DNA of 32,925 nt from Endozoicomonas sp. (ex Botrylloides leachii) (GTDB taxonomy: Bacteria > Pseudomonadota > Gammaproteobacteria > Pseudomonadales > Endozoicomonadaceae), in assembly GCA_028728195.1 (NCBI GenBank), contig JAQYUY010000143.1, positions 1 through 32,925 of the forward strand, in the 5' to 3' direction. The notes under the pieces were generated by a model. It was not told where the DNA came from. It did not search any database and saw only the letters and a list, made by a program, of their open reading frames with translations. Every line of letters starts with the position of its first letter. The stretch's first letter is position 1. The translations under genes were made by a program, and so were the position numbers. Shown piece after piece: positions 7,838 to 14,281 of the stretch.

Positions 7838-8572
7838 ATGAGACTATTTAATGGAGCGTTGTCTCAAAAAAAGGCATCATGGGTATCGACTATTTTAATA
7901 ACTTTTTTGGTACTTCCTTGTGTCAGTAGAGCTGAAGCTAATCAGCAAACATCGGTAGATAAACGAGTAAAAGATTTAATTAAGCAGGATGTTCAGTTAT
8001 TTTTAGAAGACTGGCCACAGGCGAAATACACTATTGCTATCAGAGATGATTCTAAAAAAATTAAGGCATGTGAAAAACCTGAAAATTTTTCTAGAATGGC
8101 AACTAGCCGACCACCTATTGGTACTATCAGGGTAAATATGGACTGCGCCAATGGATATCGAAGCTATCGCATAGCAGATGTTGCTGTAACTATCCCTGTT
8201 GTAGTCAGTCGAGGTAATCTTATGCGTGCGCAATCATTAAAGATATCTGATCTGAAAAAGATTGATGTACCGTGGAAAAAACTTAGAGGACAGTTTTATA
8301 CCGATATCCATATGCTAGTTGGGCGAACGCTAAATCGTTCAATTAATAATGGAAAGGTCATTGAGTCTCGTTATCTTTTACCACAATACCTAATAAAAAA
8401 AGGTGAAAGTGTAACGATTCAGGCTAGCAAGGCAGGGTTACAGATATCGATGATGGGCACAGCTCTTGAAAGCGGTGAATTAAAACACCGTATTCAGGTG
8501 CGTAATCGGTCATCGGGCAAGGTCATTGATGCGTTGATTACAGCAAAAGGTAAGGTTGAAGCTATTTTTTAA
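7838..8572 (+). CDS. flgA: FlgA, flagellar P-ring assembly chaperone
   Basis: FlgA is the periplasmic chaperone needed for FlgI to form the P ring. The 244-residue precursor has a basic N-terminus, a hydrophobic core (about 15-28) and an AEA cleavage region near residue 33-35. The C-terminal half has the SAF-type pattern of FlgA: VVVSRGNLMRAQSLKISDL, a GRTLNRSINNGKVIESRYL segment, then KKGESVTIQASKAGLQISMMGTAL and a terminal VIDALITAKGKVEAIF. It begins 5 bases after fliJ, with AAAGGA upstream, so it belongs to the same operon. flgA directly after fliJ is not the usual order for a primary flagellar cluster. Confidence 0.93.
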   Translation: MRLFNGALSQKKASWVSTILITFLVLPCVSRAEANQQTSVDKRVKDLIKQDVQLFLEDWPQAKYTIAIRDDSKKIKACEKPENFSRMATSRPPIGTIRVNMDCANGYRSYRIADVAVTIPVVVSRGNLMRAQSLKISDLKKIDVPWKKLRGQFYTDIHMLVGRTLNRSINNGKVIESRYLLPQYLIKKGESVTIQASKAGLQISMMGTALESGELKHRIQVRNRSSGKVIDALITAKGKVEAIF

Positions 8573-8590
8573 GGCATAATTTGATTCTGA

Positions 8591-9460
8591 TCATCCAGTT
8601 AAATCGCAGCCAAATATAGTTTTAATTTCTTCAGCATTGAAGATGTATTGCTGATTACAGAATTGACAATCCATCTTTATTTGTCCTTGTTCGCTCAATA
8701 CTGAGAGTGCTTCTTCTTGTCCTATATTCTTGATAATCGTTGCGCTGCGCTGGCGTGAGCAGGTGCATTTGAATGTTACAGGTTGGCTATCGAATAGCCT
8801 GACATTCTCTTCATGATACAAACGATATAATAGGGTTTCTGTATTGAGACTTAATAATTCTTCATCAGAAATGGTACTGGTTAGCGCAATGATTCTTGAC
8901 CAGTCCTCTTCAGGGGCTTCACAGAGTGTATTATTAGTATGATGTGGTAGTTGTTGTATCAATAGGCCTGATGAAATAATACCATCGCTTGCCAGCCAAA
9001 CATAGGTAGGAAGCTGTTCTGATTGGGTAAAATAATGTTCTAAGCTTTTCGATAGTGTTGGTTGGTTAAGAGGTACAATCCCCTGATAACGCTTGCCCTG
9101 CTCTGGATCTATACTGATCACCAATTGGCCGTCTTTCAGCATAGGTTGCTCTGCTTGATGCGAGTTTTCACCTTGCCAGCGAGCCAGTGCCCGGAAGGAG
9201 TTTTTATGGTTACATTCGACCATCAATAATGGCAATGAACCGGTGCTTCTAACTTGAAGCGTCATGATGCCAGCGTACTTCAATGAAGTGCTAAGCAGCA
9301 CCGATGCAGCCACTAGCTCACCTAATAATACCCGAATAGGCTGAGTGTAAAGGTGAGACGCAAGCGCTTGGGCAAAGCTATGCTTAATATAAACCCGCTC
9401 GCCACGGATAGCAGTTTTTTCAAATAGGAACCGCTGTACAGAATCGTTTGTTTTGCTCAT
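8591..9460 (-). CDS. hslO: Hsp33, redox-regulated holdase chaperone
   Basis: Hsp33 is inactive while reduced and zinc-bound. Under oxidative plus heat stress it forms disulfides, unfolds and holds client proteins. The C-terminal zinc-binding cysteines are visible as C-T-C and C-Q-F-C, 30 residues apart (Cys 232, 234, 265 and 268 from the ATG). The N-terminal half has the family FLFE..AIRGE..., LLGELVAASVLLSTSLK and GTLQVRS-like segments. ATG at 9460 is taken as the start; a TTG one codon upstream is possible and no good ribosome site separates them. The gene is convergent with flgA, with an 18-base gap. Confidence 0.96.
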   Translation of the reverse strand: MSKTNDSVQRFLFEKTAIRGERVYIKHSFAQALASHLYTQPIRVLLGELVAASVLLSTSLKYAGIMTLQVRSTGSLPLLMVECNHKNSFRALARWQGENSHQAEQPMLKDGQLVISIDPEQGKRYQGIVPLNQPTLSKSLEHYFTQSEQLPTYVWLASDGIISSGLLIQQLPHHTNNTLCEAPEEDWSRIIALTSTISDEELLSLNTETLLYRLYHEENVRLFDSQPVTFKCTCSRQRSATIIKNIGQEEALSVLSEQGQIKMDCQFCNQQYIFNAEEIKTIFGCDLTG

Positions 9461-9555
9461 CAATGGGTACTAATTAAAGGAGAAGAGCAATTATAACGAA
9501 TTCCCCCCGCATTTTCTAACGCCAGCATATTACTCACACAGCAGGAGATGGTATT

Positions 9556-10221
9556 GTGTCTTTTATCCATTATTTGCCTTTCACTAAAGAAAGTTATCGC
9601 CAGATACCTATTGTTGAAAATGGAGTTAGAAATCTTGATGATAGCAGCATTGGGGACATAGGGATCTATTTTTGTTCTAATAAATACAGGGTTAAGCATG
9701 CGGTAATAGTGGGTTCCAATCCACCCTGGGTGACGCACTCCATTTATAAATACGGCGTTTATTCAAGCAAGCTGCAACTATCTCGGCCGATTATTTTTTT
9801 TCGATTAAAGTGCGCTAGAGCAGTGGCTTTGAAAGCAGCTCAAATTGCCCAAAATTGGTCAAGAGGATTTAGAGAAACACGCCAAGATGACTTTGATAGC
9901 GTGACTACCGAGCAAGTGGGTTTCTCTTCATCAATGCCTCGGGGGGTAACTGCATTTATGGGAAGCTCTGCCTTTGGCTCTGGTGCATCACGTAGGTTAG
10001 ACAAATATAGGCGTAGAGAAAGTGAAAACTTTGCGCCTAAATATGTTATCTGTTCAGAAATGGTTATTCTTGCTTACCAATTGGCGGCTTTTGGGTGCCA
10101 AGAGAGCAAAGGATTCATTATGCTGGATGCAAAACACAGTCTTCCTGGCACTCTTGCGCAGTATTTATATGAAAGTCCTTTTTGGGAATTGACTGCCAGA
10201 TCAAAGGCGCAGGTGCTCTAG
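9556..10221 (+). CDS. Putative permuted papain-like (YiiX/NlpC-P60-type) hydrolase
   Basis: The 221-residue protein has the layout of the circularly permuted NlpC/P60 (YiiX/DUF830/LRAT-like) group. Gly-Asp (33-34) opens a strand, His48 lies in KHAVIVG, and the likely nucleophile Cys166 lies in YVICSEMVILAYQLA, so His comes before Cys. A conserved-looking SLPGTLAQYLYES follows, as in YiiX proteins, where a proline-containing segment follows the Cys helix. Known members cleave peptide, amide or thioester bonds; the substrate here cannot be told. There is no signal peptide. The start is GTG with a strong AGGAGA site 8 bases before it. It is divergent from hslO. Related proteins in intracellular bacteria include secreted effectors, but nothing here proves that. 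Confidence 0.6.
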   Translation: MSFIHYLPFTKESYRQIPIVENGVRNLDDSSIGDIGIYFCSNKYRVKHAVIVGSNPPWVTHSIYKYGVYSSKLQLSRPIIFFRLKCARAVALKAAQIAQNWSRGFRETRQDDFDSVTTEQVGFSSSMPRGVTAFMGSSAFGSGASRRLDKYRRRESENFAPKYVICSEMVILAYQLAAFGCQESKGFIMLDAKHSLPGTLAQYLYESPFWELTARSKAQVL

Positions 10222-10278
10222 TTACTGCTCGTTAGTGATAGGTTGCTTTGGTAGTATTCGTATAGGTGGGTAATGCAA

Positions 10279-10857
10279 ATGACTAAAATAAGGGTAGGCG
10301 TTTTTGGTTCAGCATTTGATCCGCCAACCTATGGACACAGGGATGTTTTGCAGCAAGCAGCCCCTTTTTTTGACAAGATTTTGCTTGTTCCCAGTGCTTG
10401 CCATGCTTTTTCAAAGAAGATGCAGCCATTTAAACATCGCATTACAATGTTGAAGCTTTTTCTGGGGGCATTATCTCTTGGAACCTGCACCGCAGAAATC
10501 TGTGCGATAGAAAGTACACTGCTTGCTAAAGATAAAGCATCTCCGATATATACTTTTGACTTAATGGAAGCTTTAGAAAAGAGCTATTGCGGAGAAGCTG
10601 TCCTGAGCTTTATTCGCGGGCCTGATAATGCTATACCTGATGTGTGGCAGACATTTTACAAAGCGCGTGAAATAGAACAACGTTGGACAATTTATACTGC
10701 ACATGAGCGTATAAAGGTCAGGAGCAGCAAGGTACGTGAAGTTATTGCAAGCGGCGCGAAACAGGCTCAGAAGGCTAGGATGGTGAAACAATTATTATTC
10801 CCTTCTGTTTATGATTACATAGAAAGTCAGGCATTGTATCGGACAACCATGCTATGA
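10279..10857 (+). CDS. nadD: NadD-like nicotinate-nucleotide adenylyltransferase
   Basis: This is a nucleotidyltransferase of the (H/T)xGH superfamily. The start has GVFGSAFDPPTYGH, matching the G-x-F-D-P-x-x-x-x-G-H ATP-binding signature with Thr in the first variable position. The middle has FIRGPDNAIPDVW, resembling the NadD F-I-x-G-x-D...W segment. The C-terminal VRSSKVREVI corresponds to the S-S/T-x-x-R loop. The expected reaction is NaMN (or NMN) plus ATP to the dinucleotide. ATG at 10279 is preferred to 10273 because AGGTGGG (10264-10270) is 8 bases before it and only 2 before the other. It overlaps nudF by ATGA. A paralogue with altered specificity cannot be excluded. Confidence 0.75.
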   Translation: MTKIRVGVFGSAFDPPTYGHRDVLQQAAPFFDKILLVPSACHAFSKKMQPFKHRITMLKLFLGALSLGTCTAEICAIESTLLAKDKASPIYTFDLMEALEKSYCGEAVLSFIRGPDNAIPDVWQTFYKAREIEQRWTIYTAHERIKVRSSKVREVIASGAKQAQKARMVKQLLFPSVYDYIESQALYRTTML

Positions 10858-11471
10858 AATTATCTGGACTAGGTAATGATGATGTTCAAATTGAAAAGCA
10901 AGAGGTGCTTTTTGATGGATTTATGAGGCTTTCAAAATACACACTCCGGCATCGTCTTTTTGATGGAGGGCGTAGCCCATTGCTGGAGCGAGAAGCGATA
11001 ACAAGATGTCCATCAGTGGGAGTATTGCTATTTGACCCAGTTTTACATTCTGTTGTTCTAGTTGAGCAATTTAGAATAGGGCCTTATCTGGGCAATGATG
11101 ATCCTTGGATGTTGGAGGTGGTAGCAGGTATTTCAGAACCTGGTGAAGCACTAGAAGATGTGGCATATAGAGAAGTAAAAGAAGAGACAAACTGCTGCGT
11201 TGAGCGCCTGTTCCCAATCGCCAATATTTATTTAAGCCCGGGAGGGGCTAATGAAAAAATAATGCTGTACTGTGGCACGGTAGACTCTAGTAAAGCAGGC
11301 GGTATTTATGGACTCGATGAAGAGGGAGAGGATATCAAAGTACACGTGCTTTCATTTGAAAAAGCGTACATGATGGTGTTAGATGGGCGCATTTGTAATG
11401 CGCCTGCTGTGATGGCATTACAATGGCTAAAGCTTAGCTACTCAGAGGTAATAAAAAGTGCACAGGCATAA
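10854..11471 (+). CDS. nudF: Nudix hydrolase, probable ADP-ribose pyrophosphatase
   Basis: The 205-residue protein matches NudF/ADP-ribose pyrophosphatase: an N-terminal VLFDGFMRLSKYTLRHRLFDGG dimerisation strand, VVLVEQFRIGPY, WMLEVVAG, and a Nudix box at 92-114. In the box G92, E98, R106-E107 and E110-E111 (metal ligands) are kept, but the usual Gly is Asn113. After the box comes YLSPGGANEKIMLYCG, typical of the ADPRase subgroup. The expected reaction is ADP-ribose to AMP plus ribose 5-phosphate. The start overlaps the nadD-like stop by 4 bases, and the next gene overlaps its own end, so the three are probably co-translated. Confidence 0.85.
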   Translation: MKLSGLGNDDVQIEKQEVLFDGFMRLSKYTLRHRLFDGGRSPLLEREAITRCPSVGVLLFDPVLHSVVLVEQFRIGPYLGNDDPWMLEVVAGISEPGEALEDVAYREVKEETNCCVERLFPIANIYLSPGGANEKIMLYCGTVDSSKAGGIYGLDEEGEDIKVHVLSFEKAYMMVLDGRICNAPAVMALQWLKLSYSEVIKSAQA

Positions 11472-12006
11472 ACAGACTCCTTTCTGGTTGTTTGTTTTTT
11501 TTTTGTTATCAGGCTGTCAGTCAGGCATCTCTGACCTTTATAGTGAAGGCTTTCCAAGCACTGCTTCGTGGCGTATTTTACCTTTTATTAATTTATCTGC
11601 AGCCGCAGGTGTTGGCCCTCGGGTTGAAAGAATGGTTGCGGTTTTATTACCTTCTGTAGGCATTAAATACGCAGAACTGTACCAAGACCAGGGCGCCTCT
11701 CCCATTGAAATAACCGGCGAACCTGCAGAAGTTGGCACTGACATATTGATTGGTCATGGCATTGGCTATAGCGTGTCAGCAGGGTTTGCAATTGGGGGAA
11801 AAATTGAAGATTGGTTTATAGATGGTGATGGTCATGCTCATGTTTCTCTTGGCTTGTATGTCAATGATGTTGGTTCTGGTGCAACGCTTTGGGATGTTAG
11901 CGGTTCTCATCAAGGTATGGCAGGAGAAAGTATATATGACGTGAGTCGAAGCCTGATCACAGCTCTACTAAAACAGTTGCCGGTGAATCGGGGATATCGC
12001 TTTTAA
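11458..12006 (+). CDS. Lipoprotein, LpoB/GNA1162-like fold suspected
   Basis: The N-terminus has a basic start, a hydrophobic run and the lipobox LLSGC, with Cys20 as the lipid attachment site, so the mature protein should be anchored in a membrane, most likely the outer one. The rest (SWRILPFINLS..., ERMVAVLLPSVGIKY, TDILIGHGIGYSVSAGF, HVSLGLYVNDVGSGATLWDVSGSHQG, SRSLITALLKQLP) has the strand/helix rhythm of small lipoproteins that combine an 'IaVlPf.n.S' strand with a helix and a 'w.v...G..g' hairpin, as in LpoB, PelC and GNA1162. Function is unknown. GTG at 11458 overlaps the end of nudF by 14 bases. Confidence 0.7.
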   Translation: MHRHKQTPFWLFVFFLLSGCQSGISDLYSEGFPSTASWRILPFINLSAAAGVGPRVERMVAVLLPSVGIKYAELYQDQGASPIEITGEPAEVGTDILIGHGIGYSVSAGFAIGGKIEDWFIDGDGHAHVSLGLYVNDVGSGATLWDVSGSHQGMAGESIYDVSRSLITALLKQLPVNRGYRF

Positions 12007-12009
12007 AAG

Positions 12010-12049
12010 GCACCCTTTTAAATTATTTGTTAGTAAGGGCGCTTTTTTT
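12010..12049 (+). terminator. Rho-independent terminator after the nadD-nudF-lipoprotein cluster
   Basis: GCACCCTT pairs with AAGGGCGC (one A-C mismatch) across an AT-rich loop, and seven T follow the stem. It lies just after the lipoprotein stop. Confidence 0.65.
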
Positions 12050-12095
12050 CAGTCAGTAGCTGTGCAATATTAAGAGGACAAGGGAGGACTAATTT

Positions 12096-12440
12096 ATGCT
12101 ATATGTGCTCAGAGACGAGCAGGGAAATATTCAGGCAGTAGCTGAGCAGGCTATTTCTAGCGAATGGCAGTCTATAAGCCTTAATGATAAAGCGCTGCAT
12201 GCTTTTCTCAGTAAAAATCCATCTATTGGCAGTAAGATCATGGAGGCATCTGATGCCGATTTTATTCGGGTGCTTGAAGACGTTATTGATATTTTGATTG
12301 ATAAAGAAATTATTCGTTTTACAGAATTTCCTATTCCTGTACAAAATAAATTACTAGATCGACGTCGTTATCGTGAAGAGATTAGGAAAGATAAGGATAC
12401 TAATCACCTACTTGATGACGAGAATAATATGCTTATATAA
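12096..12440 (+). CDS. 'Tryptophan synthase subunit beta like' small protein
   Basis: This is a 114-residue protein of a family found in Pseudomonas and marine relatives that databases often label 'tryptophan synthase subunit beta like'. Recognisable pieces are MLYVLRDEQGNIQAV at the start, a central DADFIRVLEDVIDILIDKEIIRFTEFPIPVQNKLL, then RRRYRE and LLDDEN near the end. It has nothing in common with the TrpB catalytic domain and no PLP lysine motif, so the name is historical. True function is unknown. GGGAGG lies 9 bases before the ATG. It stands alone between a terminator and a 250-base gap. Confidence 0.75.
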   Translation: MLYVLRDEQGNIQAVAEQAISSEWQSISLNDKALHAFLSKNPSIGSKIMEASDADFIRVLEDVIDILIDKEIIRFTEFPIPVQNKLLDRRRYREEIRKDKDTNHLLDDENNMLI

Positions 12441-12690
12441 CGCAATTATCGGTAGTTTTAAGGGTCACTCATAGAGGTGATAGTGATAAACATATCTGAA
12501 TAATAACTTGTCCTTGGTAAGTTGCAAATAGCATGCTCTCCTCACGACCAATTTTTATTTTCGCTTCCTCATGATTCTTGTTCCATATAGGTTTTTCAAA
12601 CTGCGTTTAATGTCATCATCAATATTACAGCAGAAAGAATAAAGAGCAATTATTAGATAATTACGAGATGCATTAGCAGGGAGGCTAACC

Positions 12691-12963
12691 ATGAAAATGA
12701 ATCCGTGCCCATGTTGTAAAGGTCGAGCGTATTTTGCGGATATACAAGTAGGTGGGTTGAAAATGTGGCAGGTAACCTGTGAGCAGTGCGGCTTATCAAC
12801 CGAATATGATGATGATAAATTCTTTTGTAGGGATCGGTGGAATTTGAGGCAGGAAAATAGTAGCTTGAAAATGTGGGTGACAACATTAGCTATCTTGCTT
12901 CCTTTTTTTAGTATTACGTGTTTTTTATTTGGTTATTTGGCCGGGGCAAGCCTTTGGAAATAA
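12691..12963 (+). CDS. Lar-like zinc-ribbon protein with C-terminal membrane helix
   Basis: The 90-residue protein starts with a zinc ribbon of the Lar restriction-alleviation type: PCPCCKGRAYF, then W26, VTCEQCG and a closing WNLR. The likely ligands are Cys6, Cys9, Cys30 and Cys33, with Cys8 extra. Lar proteins are short, soluble, phage- or prophage-borne modulators of type I restriction. Here a hydrophobic helix (about 64-85) follows and would anchor the ribbon in the membrane, with the ribbon presumably in the cytoplasm. AGGGAGG lies 8 bases before the start. There is no prophage or restriction gene nearby. Confidence 0.65.
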   Translation: MKMNPCPCCKGRAYFADIQVGGLKMWQVTCEQCGLSTEYDDDKFFCRDRWNLRQENSSLKMWVTTLAILLPFFSITCFLFGYLAGASLWK

Positions 12964-12964
12964 T

Positions 12965-12990
12965 AAGCCAATTTAACATTGGCTTTATTT
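12965..12990. terminator. Bidirectional terminator between Lar-like gene and znuA
   Basis: AAGCCAA and TTGGCTT form a 7-bp stem with a 7-base loop. TTATTT follows on the plus strand, and the minus strand also ends in TTATTA. It suits both the plus-strand gene ending at 12963 and znuA ending at 13008. Confidence 0.75.
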
Positions 12991-13007
12991 GTATTGGTGA
13001 GTGTAAA

Positions 13008-13949
13008 TTAGGCGGCTAACTGATACGGGTTATTAACAGACCGAGCAAGTGATCTGTGAATAGTAGCAACTAGTGAATTAATAAAATCAATGTATCCATT
13101 AGCTGTTAGCGGAATATTCGTACCTAATGGGTCTAGAACGCTAACGGTTACAGGTAAACCTTTAATCACCCGGCTAATATAAGCAGGACGAAAGTCTGGT
13201 TCTATAAAAATACTACAAGCGCCCGCTTTTTCTAGCTGCTGCCTGATATGTTCTAGATGTTTGGCACCAGGTTGTTGCTGAGGGGTGATTGTAAAGTAGT
13301 CGACTATATTTAAACCATAATGATCTTGCAGGTGGCTGTAAGCATCATGAAAAACAAAAAATGGCTTTTTTCTAACATCTGCAAGCAACTGTTTATTTTT
13401 TTCGTCCGCTATGGCTAGGTTTTTCTCAAAGATCTGCAAGTTCTTGGCGTATTGCTGTCGATGTAGTTTATTCGTATCCATCTTTTGCAAATAAGCATTA
13501 ATGGCTTTTGCCATAACTAACGCATTAGAGGGATCAAGCCATATGTGGGGGTTATAATCTTTATGATGATGGTGGTGGTCATCCGTATCATGGTTTACCC
13601 CTTTAGATATACCTTGAAGATCCATCATGGCGATGGATTTTGTTCCGCTAGTTTTTAATACAGAAGTAAGGAAAGCCTCCATATCGGGACCGATCCACAG
13701 AACAACGTTTGCACGCTTAATTTTTTCTAGGTCCGAAATTTTCAAGCTATAACTGTGAGGTGATGCACCAGCAGGCAATAAAACCTCTGTGTTTGAGACA
13801 CCATTAGTAATTGCTTGAGCTATTAACTGTAGTGGTTTGATTGAAGCCAAAACTGTAAATGGCTTTGTTTCATTAGCCCATAGGTTCATCGAAATGGAGA
13901 CCAATAAAATAGAAAGTAAAGTTTTTGATAACTTATTTAAGAAAGACAT
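13008..13949 (-). CDS. znuA: ZnuA, periplasmic zinc-binding protein of ABC importer
   Basis: ZnuA captures periplasmic Zn2+ for the ZnuBC importer. The 313-residue precursor has a signal peptide (hydrophobic 9-23, cleavage likely after LWA at about 25). Likely zinc ligands by family alignment are H65 (GASPHSYSL), H135 (NPHIWLDP), H201 (FVFHDAYSH) and D273 (LDPLG). The histidine-rich loop that marks zinc-specific members is present but short (H120, D121, D123-D124, H125-H129). A Zur operator lies 24-46 bases upstream of the start. The znuC and znuB genes normally found next to it are absent. Confidence 0.95.
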   Translation of the reverse strand: MSFLNKLSKTLLSILLVSISMNLWANETKPFTVLASIKPLQLIAQAITNGVSNTEVLLPAGASPHSYSLKISDLEKIKRANVVLWIGPDMEAFLTSVLKTSGTKSIAMMDLQGISKGVNHDTDDHHHHHKDYNPHIWLDPSNALVMAKAINAYLQKMDTNKLHRQQYAKNLQIFEKNLAIADEKNKQLLADVRKKPFFVFHDAYSHLQDHYGLNIVDYFTITPQQQPGAKHLEHIRQQLEKAGACSIFIEPDFRPAYISRVIKGLPVTVSVLDPLGTNIPLTANGYIDFINSLVATIHRSLARSVNNPYQLAA

Positions 13950-13972
13950 AGGTACAGCGCGTTAGAATTGTT

Positions 13973-13995
13973 GAAACGGTATAATATAACATTAT
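13973..13995. promoter_or_regulatory. Zur operator upstream of znuA
   Basis: These 23 bases match the enterobacterial Zur box (GAAATGTTATA, one central base, then TATAACATTTC) at 19 of 23 positions when the central base is taken as A. The palindromic core TATAATATAACATT is intact. Zn-loaded Zur would bind here and repress znuA; zinc shortage would release it. Confidence 0.8.
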
Positions 13996-14055
13996 TATAA
14001 GAATTATTCTAATTCGGTTGTATTATACAAATCCTGCTTTCTAACTATCGTAATG

Positions 14056-14135
14056 AGCATGGGTAGTCGGACTTCGAAACAAGGCGGCATGATGATCAAT
14101 AGCAGGGCTGTTGTGAAAAGCTCTAATACAGTGCT
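14056..14135 (-). repeat. Dispersed non-coding repeat, copy B
   Basis: This is the minus-strand counterpart of 101-180 (58 of 80 identical, no gaps), lying between the Zur-controlled znuA and recG. A 93-codon minus-strand reading frame (14004-14285) runs through it and starts at the recG stop (ATGA overlap). Its sequence resembles nothing I know, and it contains the repeat, so I do not call it a gene. Confidence 0.55.
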
Positions 14136-14281
14136 GGTTCGGATGGCTAGCGCAATAATGTAGTTAGAAAAGATGATGGGTACTATATGCTCAGTAACTA
14201 TTAAATATGACTTGCACAAAGATTTGCATCGATATAATGACCCCTTATGCGGATAGTGCTCTATTAGGTTATCGCAAGGCA

